Shown: positions 22,362 to 31,402 of the stretch, piece after piece
How positions within the stretch are numbered: the stretch's first letter is position 1
How the letters are laid out: the number at the start of each line of letters is the position of its first letter
DNA from: a virus
Direction: 5' to 3' (one strand)
Virus record (IMG/VR): IMGVR_UViG_3300044832_000053
Span: 1 to 64,000 of that record
DNA: 64,000 nucleotides
Position numbers and translations under genes: made by a program
Notes under the pieces: model-generated
What the model saw: only the letters and a program-made list of their open reading frames with translations
What the model was told of the DNA's origin: nothing
Database searches by the model: none

Positions 22362-25300
22362 GCCAGCCGCTCCGTCCACCACTGCGGCGGGTAGAACGCG
22401 GTGAGCCCGGGTGCACCCTGGGCGGAGTAGGCGAACAGCCGGTTGCTGGAGTCCGGGTAGACCGCCAGCGGCCCGCCGGAGAACCGCTCGGCGTACTGGA
22501 GGATCGAGGCGGCCTGGTCCCGGTCGGCGTTGGACCCGAGGATGCGGCCCAGGTCCCGGGTGGCGTCCGGCTGGTCGATCCAGATGTTGTTGTAGATCGT
22601 CGCCCCGCCGATGTTGACCAGCACCAGGGACCCCTTGGTGTCGATCAGGATCAGGTCCAGGAAGCGGTCCGCAGTCAGGGTGGATGTCACGGTCGCCGCG
22701 AAGTAGGCCGACACTGAGCCGGGGGGCAGATCAGCCAGCGGGAGGGTGACCGGGCCCATGTCCACGAAGGTCTGGGTGCCGGTCAGGTCGGTGGTCGGGG
22801 TCAGGCCCTTGCGGGACACGTTGAGGGTGGCCGCCGTGCCCCCGGTGTAGGGGTACTGGCGGATCTGCACGGTCAGGTCCCGGGAGCTGGACGGGGCGGA
22901 GAACGTGCTGGCCACCAGGTACATCGTGTAGGTGCCGTCGTAGCGGGCGTTCAGGTTCCCGATGTCCGGGATCGGGTATTCCGTGGCCCCGTTGGGGGTG
23001 TCAGCGCCGTTACCCACCGGGCACAGCGGGTTGAACAGGTCGGGGGCATCCCGGGGCGGGGAGTGGATCAGCAGGCTCTGGAGTGGCAGCAGGCCGGTCG
23101 CGCCATAGGACAGCCGGACCCGGCCATCACGCCCGGCCGCCCCGGCGTTGGACCCGGAGATCTTTGCCCCGCCGCCGCCGCCGCCGCCGGGGCCCTTGCT
23201 GGGCTGGCTGCCCGCGTGCGGGGAACCTGAGACCGTGAACCCGCCCTCGCCGCCGGGCCCGCCATCGAACACGGCCGTGGCAGCGGAGCGGTCCGTCGCG
23301 TCCCGGCCGCCTGAGGCCGACCCGCCGGAGGACCCGCCGCCGCCGCCCCGGTTCCCGTTCCCGTTGACGTTGTTCTGCGCGCCATCCCCGCCGTCGTAGT
23401 GGGAATAGTTGGACGAGCCGGTTCCCCCCTTGCCGCCGCCCCAGGTCGCGGACTGCCAGCCACCCCGGCCGCCATGGCCGCGCACGGTCGGCCCGGAGTC
23501 CCCGGCGAACGTGGAGTCCCCGGCGTTGTTTCCCCCGTTGCCCACAGAGCCACCGGACCCGGCCGCACCGACCACCGGGTGATAGGTGGCCAGCGCGGTG
23601 ACCGGGATGTTGAGGTCCATGGCATACTCGCCCGCGCCGCCGCCTCCGCCTCCGCCCGTGCCGGAGCCCTCGCCAGCCCCGCCAGCGCCGCCTCCCCACG
23701 TCTCGGCCTTGTCCACCTTGGTGAGCCCGGCAGGCGCGGTCCAGTTCTGGGTGCCGCCCGTGATGAAGTCGGCCACGGTGCTGAACGAGCTGGGCCCCGG
23801 GGCGGCCTGGATGGCCAGGGGGGCCCTCGCAGTGCCGACCACGCCGGGCAGGAAGTACCAGCCGCCCCGGGGGCCTGGTGTCCCGGTGGTCGTCGGCACG
23901 GCCTGCACCAGGTTGAAGTAGGCCCCGGACTGGAGAACCTGCTGGCCAGAGAGACCCGTGTCGGGATTGACCTTGGGGTTCCACAGGTTCCACGCCTTGA
24001 TCACGTACCGGGACACGGTGGTGTAGTCGAACCCGCTGGCCATCTGGGGTACATGCACGGAGACGTACTGCCAGTGCGGGCTGTTCTCCAGCGCGCTGGC
24101 GTGGCAGACCCGCTTAACCCCGAACGACAGTGAGGCCCCGGCGGCGTCGTACAGGGTGATCGCGAAATGCACGGTGCCCCGGTGCCAGACCGGCCACTGG
24201 TTGGAGCTGGTTCCGAGCCCGAACCAGAAGCCCCACTTGGTCCGGCCGGTGATGTCTACGGCGGCGGCCAGCACGTGGTCATAGACCGGGTAGTCCTTCC
24301 AGCGCCGGGTCCACTTGGCGCTGAACGAGCCGAACGCGGCGGTGCCAGCGCGGGACCAGGACCAGGAGTCGTTGGAGCTGTAGACCGCGCCCCGGTCCAT
24401 GGTCACGTCGTCTGTGAAGTGCTGCTCACCGCCTGCGGCGGTGGACACTACCTGCGGGTTGGCCCGCGCGTAGGCTGTCCCGCCCGGGGCGGTGACCGCA
24501 GCGGTTGCCTGGGTCTGCCCCACGGTGGTGTCGGTGATGTTCGAGCCGCGCAGGGTGGACCCGATCTGGGTGCCGTTGATGTCGTAGAAGTCGGCCCCGA
24601 TGTTGCATGAGCGGCCCACGGTGGCGGCCCGGAACCACGCCTTGAGGTTGACCGTGTCGCCCGCGTTGCACTTCATGCCCAGCCCGGGAACGCCAGTCAG
24701 GGTGTCGAACACCTGCGCAGCCCCGCAGGATGCGGCCTGCATGTTCCCGGCCGCCACCGACGTCAGGCTCAGGCTGGCCACGCCGGAGTGGAACTGGGCC
24801 GTGGACCGTGCAATGGTCGCGTTGCCTGCGCCGGTCCAGTTGGCGATCCCGGCCTCGAAGGTGGAGGCATCCCCGGTCAGGAAGCTGGAGGCCACGGAGT
24901 GGTCGTCAATGAGCACCGTGCTCGGCGGGGCGGTCCACACCTGGGATGGCGAGTTGAACTGGACAACTTCCTGGGTGTCGCTGCGGCCGTAGGGGAACGC
25001 CTGGAAAGTGACGTCCACCAGGGAGAACAGGGCTTCCTCGGTGAGGATCGAGTAGTGGACCACCACGGTGGACAGCCCCATGCAGTCCATGATCAGCGGC
25101 TCCGCGCCATCCCGGGTCCAGGTCAGCTCCCAGTTGTCCTGGGACACGGTCTGGAGCAGCAGCTCGCGGGCCCCGGCCAGGGTGGCGCGGTCGGCCTGGG
25201 CGTTGCCGGTGGACGGGACGTACATCACCACGGGGATGGTGGGCGTGCGGTTGGAGGCCCGGACCCCCGTGACCACCTCGCCGTCGAGCAGCAGCCCGGC

Positions 25301-25444
25301 CACCTGCTCGTTGGTGAGCTGCGGCGCGGACAGGTCGAACGAGGTGCCGAGCCGGAAGTACGCGCCGGGGCACTGCGGGTGGACCGAGGCCACGCCGCCG
25401 CCGAGCAGCTCGATGACGCCGCCGAGGACCAGGGAGTCAGTCAC
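22358..25444 (-). CDS. large distal tail/baseplate protein with Gly-rich domain
   Basis: A 1028-residue tail protein directly after the tape measure. The first 160 residues (TSFDLSAPQLTNEQVAG, RTPTIPVVMYVP, WELTWTRDG, VDVTFQAFPYGRS) match the distal tail protein layout. Carbohydrate-binding-like beta domains follow (DASTFEAGIANWTGAGNAT, WRDYPVYDHVLAAAVDI-like strands). At about residues 585-785 a glycine-rich module with poly-Gly runs (GGGAGGAG, GGGGGGG) resembles Gly-rich fibre domains built from polyglycine-II helices, which often carry host specificity. GTG start. The C-terminal part has further beta strands. Confidence 0.78.
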   Translation of the reverse strand: MTDSLVLGGVIELLGGGVASVHPQCPGAYFRLGTSFDLSAPQLTNEQVAGLLLDGEVVTGVRASNRTPTIPVVMYVPSTGNAQADRATLAGARELLLQTVSQDNWELTWTRDGAEPLIMDCMGLSTVVVHYSILTEEALFSLVDVTFQAFPYGRSDTQEVVQFNSPSQVWTAPPSTVLIDDHSVASSFLTGDASTFEAGIANWTGAGNATIARSTAQFHSGVASLSLTSVAAGNMQAASCGAAQVFDTLTGVPGLGMKCNAGDTVNLKAWFRAATVGRSCNIGADFYDINGTQIGSTLRGSNITDTTVGQTQATAAVTAPGGTAYARANPQVVSTAAGGEQHFTDDVTMDRGAVYSSNDSWSWSRAGTAAFGSFSAKWTRRWKDYPVYDHVLAAAVDITGRTKWGFWFGLGTSSNQWPVWHRGTVHFAITLYDAAGASLSFGVKRVCHASALENSPHWQYVSVHVPQMASGFDYTTVSRYVIKAWNLWNPKVNPDTGLSGQQVLQSGAYFNLVQAVPTTTGTPGPRGGWYFLPGVVGTARAPLAIQAAPGPSSFSTVADFITGGTQNWTAPAGLTKVDKAETWGGGAGGAGEGSGTGGGGGGGAGEYAMDLNIPVTALATYHPVVGAAGSGGSVGNGGNNAGDSTFAGDSGPTVRGHGGRGGWQSATWGGGKGGTGSSNYSHYDGGDGAQNNVNGNGNRGGGGGSSGGSASGGRDATDRSAATAVFDGGPGGEGGFTVSGSPHAGSQPSKGPGGGGGGGAKISGSNAGAAGRDGRVRLSYGATGLLPLQSLLIHSPPRDAPDLFNPLCPVGNGADTPNGATEYPIPDIGNLNARYDGTYTMYLVASTFSAPSSSRDLTVQIRQYPYTGGTAATLNVSRKGLTPTTDLTGTQTFVDMGPVTLPLADLPPGSVSAYFAATVTSTLTADRFLDLILIDTKGSLVLVNIGGATIYNNIWIDQPDATRDLGRILGSNADRDQAASILQYAERFSGGPLAVYPDSSNRLFAYSAQGAPGLTAFYPPQWWTERLA

Positions 25445-25448
25445 GGGT

Positions 25449-28400
25449 TCACCTGGCCGTGTACGCGGATCGGTAGGCTGCGCCCCGCGCGGCGCTGTTG
25501 AGTGCGTCGGCCATGGCCCCGCCCGTGCGGGCCGAGCTGGCTTCCACGGTCCTGATCAGCCGGTCCAGCTTCCGCTCGATGGCATCGGTGGACAGCAGCC
25601 CGCCGGGCCCCGGCTTGCTGACCGCGTCCGCGAGCGCGAGGAACGCATCGGACTGGCCAGGGTTTAGCACGGCCTCCCGGCGGCCGGTGCCGTTCATCAT
25701 CCCGGGCTCCAGCCAGCCGCCCGTGTCGTACCAGTTGTGGGCCTGGTGGAACGCCCACGCCGAATTGGGGTCGTGGAAATTGTGGTTGAACCGGATGTAC
25801 TCCATCATCCAGCGGAGCTGCGTGTACGGGCTGGTCCGCCAGTCGGCCCCGGCACTGGCCATCTTGTTGCCGGGCAGGGCCTGGGGGATGCCATAGGCCC
25901 CGGACGACGGGTTGGAGATCAGCGGGTTCCAGCCGGATTCGGACATGACCAGGGAGTTGAACGCCGACCACTCGCCACCCCACCCGAACGAGGAGAGCAG
26001 CCTGCGGGCGAACTGCTGCACCGGGCCCTTGGCGGCTACTCCGCTGCCCGCCCCGAATCCTCCGGGCGGGGTGCCGGTCCACAGCAGGGGCAGTCCGTGC
26101 ATGGCCATGACCTGGGGTCCCATGCCTCCGCCCTGGCTGATCACCGACGCGGCATTCCTGATGATCGCCACGTGCCCGGGGTCCGGGCCGCCGGGCGGGG
26201 AGTGGTAGAAGGCCAGCCCGCCAGCCTGCGGTGATCCCCGCTTCACCCACGCTCCCTGCTCCTCCGAGGTGCGCGGGGCGTCGATCCCGAAGTGCTTGTA
26301 GATGGCCTGGACAAAGCCTGAGCAGTCTGCCCCGCCCGGGACCGTCGTGCCGCCCCAGACGTACGGGACCCTGCCGATGAAGCGCTGGGCGTAGCTCACG
26401 ATGTCAGCGCCGCTGCCGGAGACCCCGCCGAGCCCGATCAGGGTGCTTACCGCGTCCTTGATCAGCGTCTTGGGGATGTCAACCAGCAGGCTGGCCATGT
26501 CGGCCACCGCGCCGCCGGTCCCGCCGGGGATCAGGTCGGTGATCGCATTGGTCAGCGCCCTGGTGTTGCCGCTGAACACCGCAGCCATGATCCGGGCCGT
26601 GTCCGTGGCCGTGTGGACGATCCCGCCGATGATCGAGCCGATCCCGCCTCCCGGGCTGGCCTGGCCATGGGGCAGGTGAGGGTTGCCTGTCTGGCCGACA
26701 TGCCCGCCCGCCTGCATGCCCGGGATGCCCACGGCCTTGGCCCAGGCCCGGAACCCGGGGTCGCGGCTGCCCTCCTTGTGCACCACTGTCTCGCCGGACT
26801 CCAGCATGGCCAGGTGCTGGTCGCCGCCGCCGTACCCGGGCAGGTGCCCGCCCTTGGCCAGCCCGAATGGGTGAATTGGCTTGATGTTCGGGCCGCCGAC
26901 TTTGCCGGAGATCCAGTCGAAAGCGCTGATCAGCCCGTTGACCACGTGGTCGATGACCCAGGCAACCGGGACACGGACAGCATCCTTGATGGCGCTCCAT
27001 GCCCGGCCGATGCCCCGCACGGCTGAGTCGAAGATCCCGGGAATGGTGACCGTGAACAGGTCTTTTACATCATTGCCCCAGGTCTTGAGGTCCCCCCACA
27101 GGGTGTTGAACCCGCTCTTGATGGGGTTCCACAGCCTGCGGTTGGTGAACCCGATGAAGCTGTCCCACAGGCCGGGAAGGGTGTGCGTGAAGAAGTTGAG
27201 GATCTTGGCCCCGAAGTCGGTCCACAGCCAGGTCCAGAAGTCCCTCCCGATCTGGGTCATGGTATTCCAGGCGGCCCGCCAGTGGTCCCGCACGAATGCC
27301 ACGGCCATGCGGATCAGGGTCAGCCCCGGGACCAGGTACTGGCCCCAGCCGTGGGTAAGGAACTCCCAGGCGTCCTTGGCCCAGTTCCTGACGTCGTTCC
27401 AGACCTGCTTCCAGTGCGTGGACAGGTAGATGATCGCGGCCACCAGCAGGGCGATCCCGGCGATGATGCCCAGGGTGGCCGCGTTCTCCGCGATGAACGC
27501 GGCCGTGGCCGCAGCCGCGTTGGCGATCCAGGCGGTGGTCTGCGCCCAGATCGAGGCGATGGTGGTCCCGATGGCCACCATCACCTTGCGGATGTTGCCC
27601 CCGATGGTGCCCATGACCCCGCTGGCGGCGTCCTCGGCCTTGGCGCTGTCCAGGAACCCGCCCGCCAGCATGCCCAGCCCGCCGACCGTCGAGGCGATGG
27701 CCCCGCCGAACGTGCCCATGATCCCGGTGGCCTTGGAGGCAGCCGCATCGCTGTCACGGATGCCCTTGGACAGGTTGGAGATCCCGGTCGCCGCGTCCTT
27801 CCCGGTGCTGATCAGCGGGGACATCTTGGAAACCAGGCCGCCAAGTGCCAGCCCGTACAGCAGCAGCCTGGTGACGTCGGAGTTCTTGGAGATGGACAGC
27901 AGCACCGGGGAGATCTGGAGCAGGAGCTGGAGCAGCGCCTTGGAGTTTCCGACCCCCGACAGCCCGGTCAGTGACTTGCCCAGGTTGATGACCACCTCAC
28001 CGAGCTGGGTGATCAGCTTGACCGCCAGTGGGGTCTCGGTCTTGAACATGGTCATCAGCGACTGGAATCCGGTATGGCTCTGGAGGGTCTGACCCCAGGT
28101 GGCGAACTTGGCCGTGGCCCCGTCCAGCCAGGCCAGCATCTTGAGGCCCTCGGGCAGGAAGGCATGGAGCACCCCGACAAACCCCTCGAACAGGTGCCCG
28201 ACGATGCCCATGATCGATGCCAGGGCCGGTCCGCTGGCCCTGGCGAAATCGCCCATCTCCTTGGAGAAGACGGTGCCCGGGGCGATGCCGTCCTTGAGAT
28301 GCCCGATCACCATGCCCAGGGCCTTCTCTACCGGGCCGAGGAACGGCTGCATCAGCTTGAGGATTTCCGGCAGCAGCCCCAGGCCCTTGGATAGCACGGT

Positions 28401-29207
28401 GGCCACCCCGGGGGTGTTCAGCGAGATGAAATGCTTCCATTCCGCGTCGGCCGCCTTGAGCGCGGTCAGCATCCCCATCTGCGCGGTGGTCAGGTGAGCC
28501 GTGGACGCGGCCAGCGCGGCCTGGGCGGATGCGGCCTGGGCAGGCGTGGAGGCATTGGACAGCGCGGTCTGGGCAGCCGTCTGCTTGGCCATGGCGGCGG
28601 TCACGGGGCTGATCGCGCCCTTGGCCACCGCTCCGAAGACACCCAGGCCCATCAGCCCGGCGGAACCTGCTGCGGCCAGGCCGCCGCCCGCCACAAGCCC
28701 TCCCGCCAGCAGCGGTTCCCCGAGCCCGGTGGCCAGGTTCAGTGCCGCGAGCGCGCCAGCCGGGGTCTTGCTGATGGCCCCGATGCCGAGCGCGGACCCG
28801 GCCCCGCCGACCAGCCCCCTGGCCGCGTTGCCGAAGAACGATCCTGAGGGGCTATTCCCGCCCGCTGAGGCGGACTGCCTGGCGATGGAGCTGGACGTGG
28901 AGTTGCCGACCAGCGCGCCCAGGACCCCGCCGCTGGAGTTCCCGCCGCCCACGAGCTGCGCAGCCGCAGAATCGCCCAGGAGCGATCCGATGATGCCGTA
29001 CCTGCTGGACCGTGCCGACGCGGCTGCTGAGCCGCCTCCGGCCGCCCCGGGACCGCCGCCGGTCACATTGGCGCGGATGGTCATCGTGCGGTCGCGGGTG
29101 ATCTTCGCTATCTGCGCCTCGATCTGCGAGGCGTTGCCCAGCTTCGCCGTGAAGGTGACCGAGCGGGGCTTCTCGAAATCGTGGACGCGGCGCTCGGCCG
29201 TGGTCAT
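25449..29207 (-). CDS. tape measure protein with NlpC/P60 and transglycosylase domains
   Basis: Sets tail length and is ejected with the DNA. It is 1252 residues from ATG 29207. Central hydrophobic helices (about 570-640, ATLGIIAGIALLVAAIIYL) and Trp-rich repeats are typical. Near residue 960, GGADCSGFVQAIYKHFG with a later DPGHVAII forms the Cys/His pair of an NlpC/P60 peptidase. Near 1090, MSESGWNPLISNP and GAYGIPQALPG form a lytic transglycosylase-like domain. The reading frame continues upstream of 29207 for 23 codons to the stop of the chaperone frame (AIFDAGAIEAQLRVSLQQF) without ATG/GTG/TTG; GGGAGGTG precedes an ATC at 29270, so the true start may be non-standard. Confidence 0.92.
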   Translation of the reverse strand: MTTAERRVHDFEKPRSVTFTAKLGNASQIEAQIAKITRDRTMTIRANVTGGGPGAAGGGSAAASARSSRYGIIGSLLGDSAAAQLVGGGNSSGGVLGALVGNSTSSSIARQSASAGGNSPSGSFFGNAARGLVGGAGSALGIGAISKTPAGALAALNLATGLGEPLLAGGLVAGGGLAAAGSAGLMGLGVFGAVAKGAISPVTAAMAKQTAAQTALSNASTPAQAASAQAALAASTAHLTTAQMGMLTALKAADAEWKHFISLNTPGVATVLSKGLGLLPEILKLMQPFLGPVEKALGMVIGHLKDGIAPGTVFSKEMGDFARASGPALASIMGIVGHLFEGFVGVLHAFLPEGLKMLAWLDGATAKFATWGQTLQSHTGFQSLMTMFKTETPLAVKLITQLGEVVINLGKSLTGLSGVGNSKALLQLLLQISPVLLSISKNSDVTRLLLYGLALGGLVSKMSPLISTGKDAATGISNLSKGIRDSDAAASKATGIMGTFGGAIASTVGGLGMLAGGFLDSAKAEDAASGVMGTIGGNIRKVMVAIGTTIASIWAQTTAWIANAAAATAAFIAENAATLGIIAGIALLVAAIIYLSTHWKQVWNDVRNWAKDAWEFLTHGWGQYLVPGLTLIRMAVAFVRDHWRAAWNTMTQIGRDFWTWLWTDFGAKILNFFTHTLPGLWDSFIGFTNRRLWNPIKSGFNTLWGDLKTWGNDVKDLFTVTIPGIFDSAVRGIGRAWSAIKDAVRVPVAWVIDHVVNGLISAFDWISGKVGGPNIKPIHPFGLAKGGHLPGYGGGDQHLAMLESGETVVHKEGSRDPGFRAWAKAVGIPGMQAGGHVGQTGNPHLPHGQASPGGGIGSIIGGIVHTATDTARIMAAVFSGNTRALTNAITDLIPGGTGGAVADMASLLVDIPKTLIKDAVSTLIGLGGVSGSGADIVSYAQRFIGRVPYVWGGTTVPGGADCSGFVQAIYKHFGIDAPRTSEEQGAWVKRGSPQAGGLAFYHSPPGGPDPGHVAIIRNAASVISQGGGMGPQVMAMHGLPLLWTGTPPGGFGAGSGVAAKGPVQQFARRLLSSFGWGGEWSAFNSLVMSESGWNPLISNPSSGAYGIPQALPGNKMASAGADWRTSPYTQLRWMMEYIRFNHNFHDPNSAWAFHQAHNWYDTGGWLEPGMMNGTGRREAVLNPGQSDAFLALADAVSKPGPGGLLSTDAIERKLDRLIRTVEASSARTGGAMADALNSAARGAAYRSAYTAR

Positions 29208-29276
29208 GTCCCGGTCGAACTGCTGGAGGCTGACACGGAGCTGGGCCTCTATCGCACCGGCATCAAAGATGGCCCA

Positions 29277-29630
29277 TCACCTCCCGCTGTCCCGCTTCCG
29301 GCGCTGGGCTTCCAGCTCCTCCCGCATGGCCGTCAGGTCGATCACGCCCACCCCGGCATCGACGCCCTCGCGAACCGCCGGGCCTTCCAGGCCCATTTCG
29401 CCGGGCTCGGGCCCGGCTTCCCGGAACTCGAAGATCCCCTCGGCCTCCAGGCCCTCCAGGTATGCCTTCTGCACGTACCAGGGCTCGGCGTCCCACTGTC
29501 CCGGCGACATCCCGAAGTAGCGCCGGGCGATGTAGATGATTACCCGGCGGCTGCGCCTGGCAGGCGAATTACCTGCGCGGTCCCAGCGCCGGGCCCGGCT
29601 TCCGGGTTGAGTACCTCCTTGGAGATCCAC
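29277..29630 (-). CDS. tail assembly chaperone, second-frame (GT-like) extension
   Basis: A frame lying -1 to the upstream chaperone and overlapping its 3' end. It encodes IYIARRYFGMSPGQWDAEPW, KAYLEGLEAEGIF and ends RRKRDSGR. Phage tails commonly make a G protein and a frameshifted GT fusion from such a pair just before the tape measure. The only in-frame start is a GTG at 29630 without its own SD, so expression by ribosomal frameshifting between about 29543 and 29630 is the best explanation. The stop is immediately followed by tape-measure coding sequence. Confidence 0.72.
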   Translation of the reverse strand: MDLQGGTQPGSRARRWDRAGNSPARRSRRVIIYIARRYFGMSPGQWDAEPWYVQKAYLEGLEAEGIFEFREAGPEPGEMGLEGPAVREGVDAGVGVIDLTAMREELEAQRRKRDSGR

Positions 29631-29977
29631 TGGAAGAAACGGTTGCGGATGCGCTGCGGGAGCAGGCGGATCTCATCAGCCGTCGGTTTCCCCGAGCACA
29701 GCAGGGCATAGACGTCAGCCATCTGGTCCATCTGGGCCCGGATCTTGGCCGGGTCCAGCGAGTCGAGCGCCTCCAGGAACTTCTCCGGCCCTTCATCCCC
29801 CGTCATGCCCGGCATGTCGGTGGACGCCTGGACCTCCTTCATCAGGGACTGCATCGCCCCGGTGAATGCCTCGATCTGGTCGTCGGTGGGCTCGGGAATG
29901 GTGCCGTGCGAGGCAACGTGCGGCTCGAACGTGTAGTCGAGCGGGTCTACGACAGTTGCGGCATCGAAGCCAGCCAT
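29540..29977 (-). CDS. tail assembly chaperone (G-like)
   Basis: A 145-residue acidic helical protein between the major tail protein and the tape measure. It contains PTDDQIEAFTGAMQSLM, KFLEALDSLDPAKIRAQMD and LPQRIRNRFFQWISKEVLNP, a layout typical of the first tail chaperone. Its final 30 codons overlap the -1 frame that encodes the GT extension. No classical X-XXY-YYZ heptamer is obvious; the GGGCCCG run at about 29591 and the CTGGGACC run are candidate slip sites. Confidence 0.8.
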   Translation of the reverse strand: MAGFDAATVVDPLDYTFEPHVASHGTIPEPTDDQIEAFTGAMQSLMKEVQASTDMPGMTGDEGPEKFLEALDSLDPAKIRAQMDQMADVYALLCSGKPTADEIRLLPQRIRNRFFQWISKEVLNPEAGPGAGTAQVIRLPGAAAG

Positions 29978-29989
29978 GTGACCTCCTGG

Positions 29990-30598
29990 TCAGCTCGTGG
30001 CGATAGCGGTCAGGTCCGTCCAGGTGATCTGGTTGTACGGGCAGACCGCGTTGAGGGTCAGGGGATAGATCCGCTGGCTGGCCGCGCGGCGGTAATCCGT
30101 CTGCACCTGGCCAGCCGAGACGAGCTGCGGGATGAACAGCACCCGGGCGAAGCCGAGCTGGTTCTTCCCGATGACCACCGCCGCCACCTGGGCGAAGTTG
30201 GTGGACAGGGTCAGCACGGACTTGCCGGGCTGGCCAGCGCCGGGCGCGGTGACCGCGACGGTGCCCGCGTTGCCCCAGGCCAGGTTGACGTTGGTCAGCG
30301 TCTCCTCGGACAGGTTCGAGGTGACGGTGAGATCGGCCGTCTGCACGGCCACGCCGACAGGGGTGGGCTGCTCCTCGATCATGATGTTGGTGGTGTGCGG
30401 GTTGAACGTCACCCGCACGCCGTCGGTGGTCGCCCCGATGTAGCCCCAGCCCAGGCCGGTCCAGGCCGAGGCCACGCCCAGGTTCTGGTCCGAGGGCATG
30501 GCGGTGCCCACGATGGCGGTGAACAGGATGCCCGTGCCGTACAGGACGTTGTTGACGTTGTAAGCGGGCGGTGTGTAGACGAGCGGGGGTCCTGCCAT
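29990..30598 (-). CDS. major tail protein
   Basis: Tube subunit of 202 residues placed before the chaperones and tape measure. The beta-rich sequence NVLYGTGILFTAIVGTAMP, GVRVTFNPHTTNIMIEEQPTPV and QTADLTVTSNLSEETL fits the major tail tube fold, in which the protein binds its neighbours through long loops (T-N-I-M-I-E-E-Q-P). ATG with SD GGAGGG upstream. Confidence rests on position plus beta-pattern. Confidence 0.85.
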   Translation of the reverse strand: MAGPPLVYTPPAYNVNNVLYGTGILFTAIVGTAMPSDQNLGVASAWTGLGWGYIGATTDGVRVTFNPHTTNIMIEEQPTPVGVAVQTADLTVTSNLSEETLTNVNLAWGNAGTVAVTAPGAGQPGKSVLTLSTNFAQVAAVVIGKNQLGFARVLFIPQLVSAGQVQTDYRRAASQRIYPLTLNAVCPYNQITWTDLTAIATS

Positions 30599-30602
30599 GG
30601 GT

Positions 30603-30926
30603 TCAGCCCTCCTGGATCAGTTCGACGCCCGCGTCCGCAGCCGCCTGGCTGAGAGCGGCCTGGTGATGCACGGGCACGTCGGAGAACTCGCTGGTGATGG
30701 TCACCCCGCCGTAGCTCATGGATGAGTGCGGCCCGCCTACCCTGAGCCGGACAGTCTTGCCACCCCCGGCTGCCGCCTTGAGCTGCGCGGCAGCCAGCTC
30801 CCGGTTGAGCCGCTCTACCTCGGCCAGCGGGTCCCCGGCGGCCTTGGCCGCTGCTGCCTCGTCCTTGATTGCCGCCTCGTCCCTGACCACCGGGTCAGGA
30901 GCTGGGGCCTTGTCTGCTGCTGCCAT
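30603..30926 (-). CDS. hypothetical protein with coiled coil (107 aa)
   Basis: The N-terminal half is an Ala/Glu/Lys-rich helix (KDEAAAAKAAGDPLAEVERL). The C-terminal half has VRLRVGGPHSSMSYGGVTI and VPVHHQAALSQAAADAGVEL, a small domain I have seen in other phage head-tail proteins but cannot name. It lies between the tail terminator region and the major tail protein. Confidence 0.6.
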   Translation of the reverse strand: MAAADKAPAPDPVVRDEAAIKDEAAAAKAAGDPLAEVERLNRELAAAQLKAAAGGGKTVRLRVGGPHSSMSYGGVTITSEFSDVPVHHQAALSQAAADAGVELIQEG

Positions 30927-30936
30927 GCCTGGCTCC

Positions 30937-31398
30937 TTATGGGGTCACGGGGACGAGTTGCATGAGGCGCACCGCGAGGGTGCCTGTTGCGGAGAAGTCG
31001 ATGCAGGTCAGGCCCACACCGGCGGCCCCGATCACACCGCCGGGGGAAGCAGTGTGGATAGCCGCGTCCTGCTGGTTGTACGCCGCCGGGGACCAGGGAC
31101 CCAGCCAGCCGTACCCGGTGGTGTTCAGCACTACCTGGACGGTGCTCCACAGCACGGGCTGCCCGGCAGCCTTGTCACCTACCAGGTAGCTGGCTGTGCA
31201 GGCGGTCGCGCCGTTGTAGTACCAGAGCCACAGCAGGCCGTTGTTGGAGAACTGGACACCTGTGGCCGCGCCCGCCCAGGCCGTGGCGAAGGTGGTGCCC
31301 ACGGCTGCGGCGTCGATGCCGGTGGCAGGCGCGGTAGGGAATGTCCCGCCGACCACTGAGTTGAGGGTGACCGGCTGGATGATGGTCCGAGCAGCCAT
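30937..31398 (-). CDS. virion-associated hypothetical protein (153 aa)
   Basis: Ala/Thr/Gly-rich beta protein: MAARTIIQPVTLNSVVGG, LLWLWYYNGATACTASYLVG, WLGPWSPAAYNQQDAAIH and a terminal LAVRLMQLVPV strand. The pattern of an N-terminal MA-R-T and a C-terminal LAVR-QLVP strand recurs in proteins found near the major tail gene. Probably a structural or tail-associated subunit; family not named. Confidence 0.6.
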   Translation of the reverse strand: MAARTIIQPVTLNSVVGGTFPTAPATGIDAAAVGTTFATAWAGAATGVQFSNNGLLWLWYYNGATACTASYLVGDKAAGQPVLWSTVQVVLNTTGYGWLGPWSPAAYNQQDAAIHTASPGGVIGAAGVGLTCIDFSATGTLAVRLMQLVPVTP

Positions 31399-31402
31399 GG
31401 GT

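Noticed and set aside
26474-26486. GGATGTCAACC within the tape measure gene, similar to the 13-bp element
   Set aside because: It lies in coding sequence in the antisense direction, only 10 of 13 bases match, and it is not near a start or intergenic gap.
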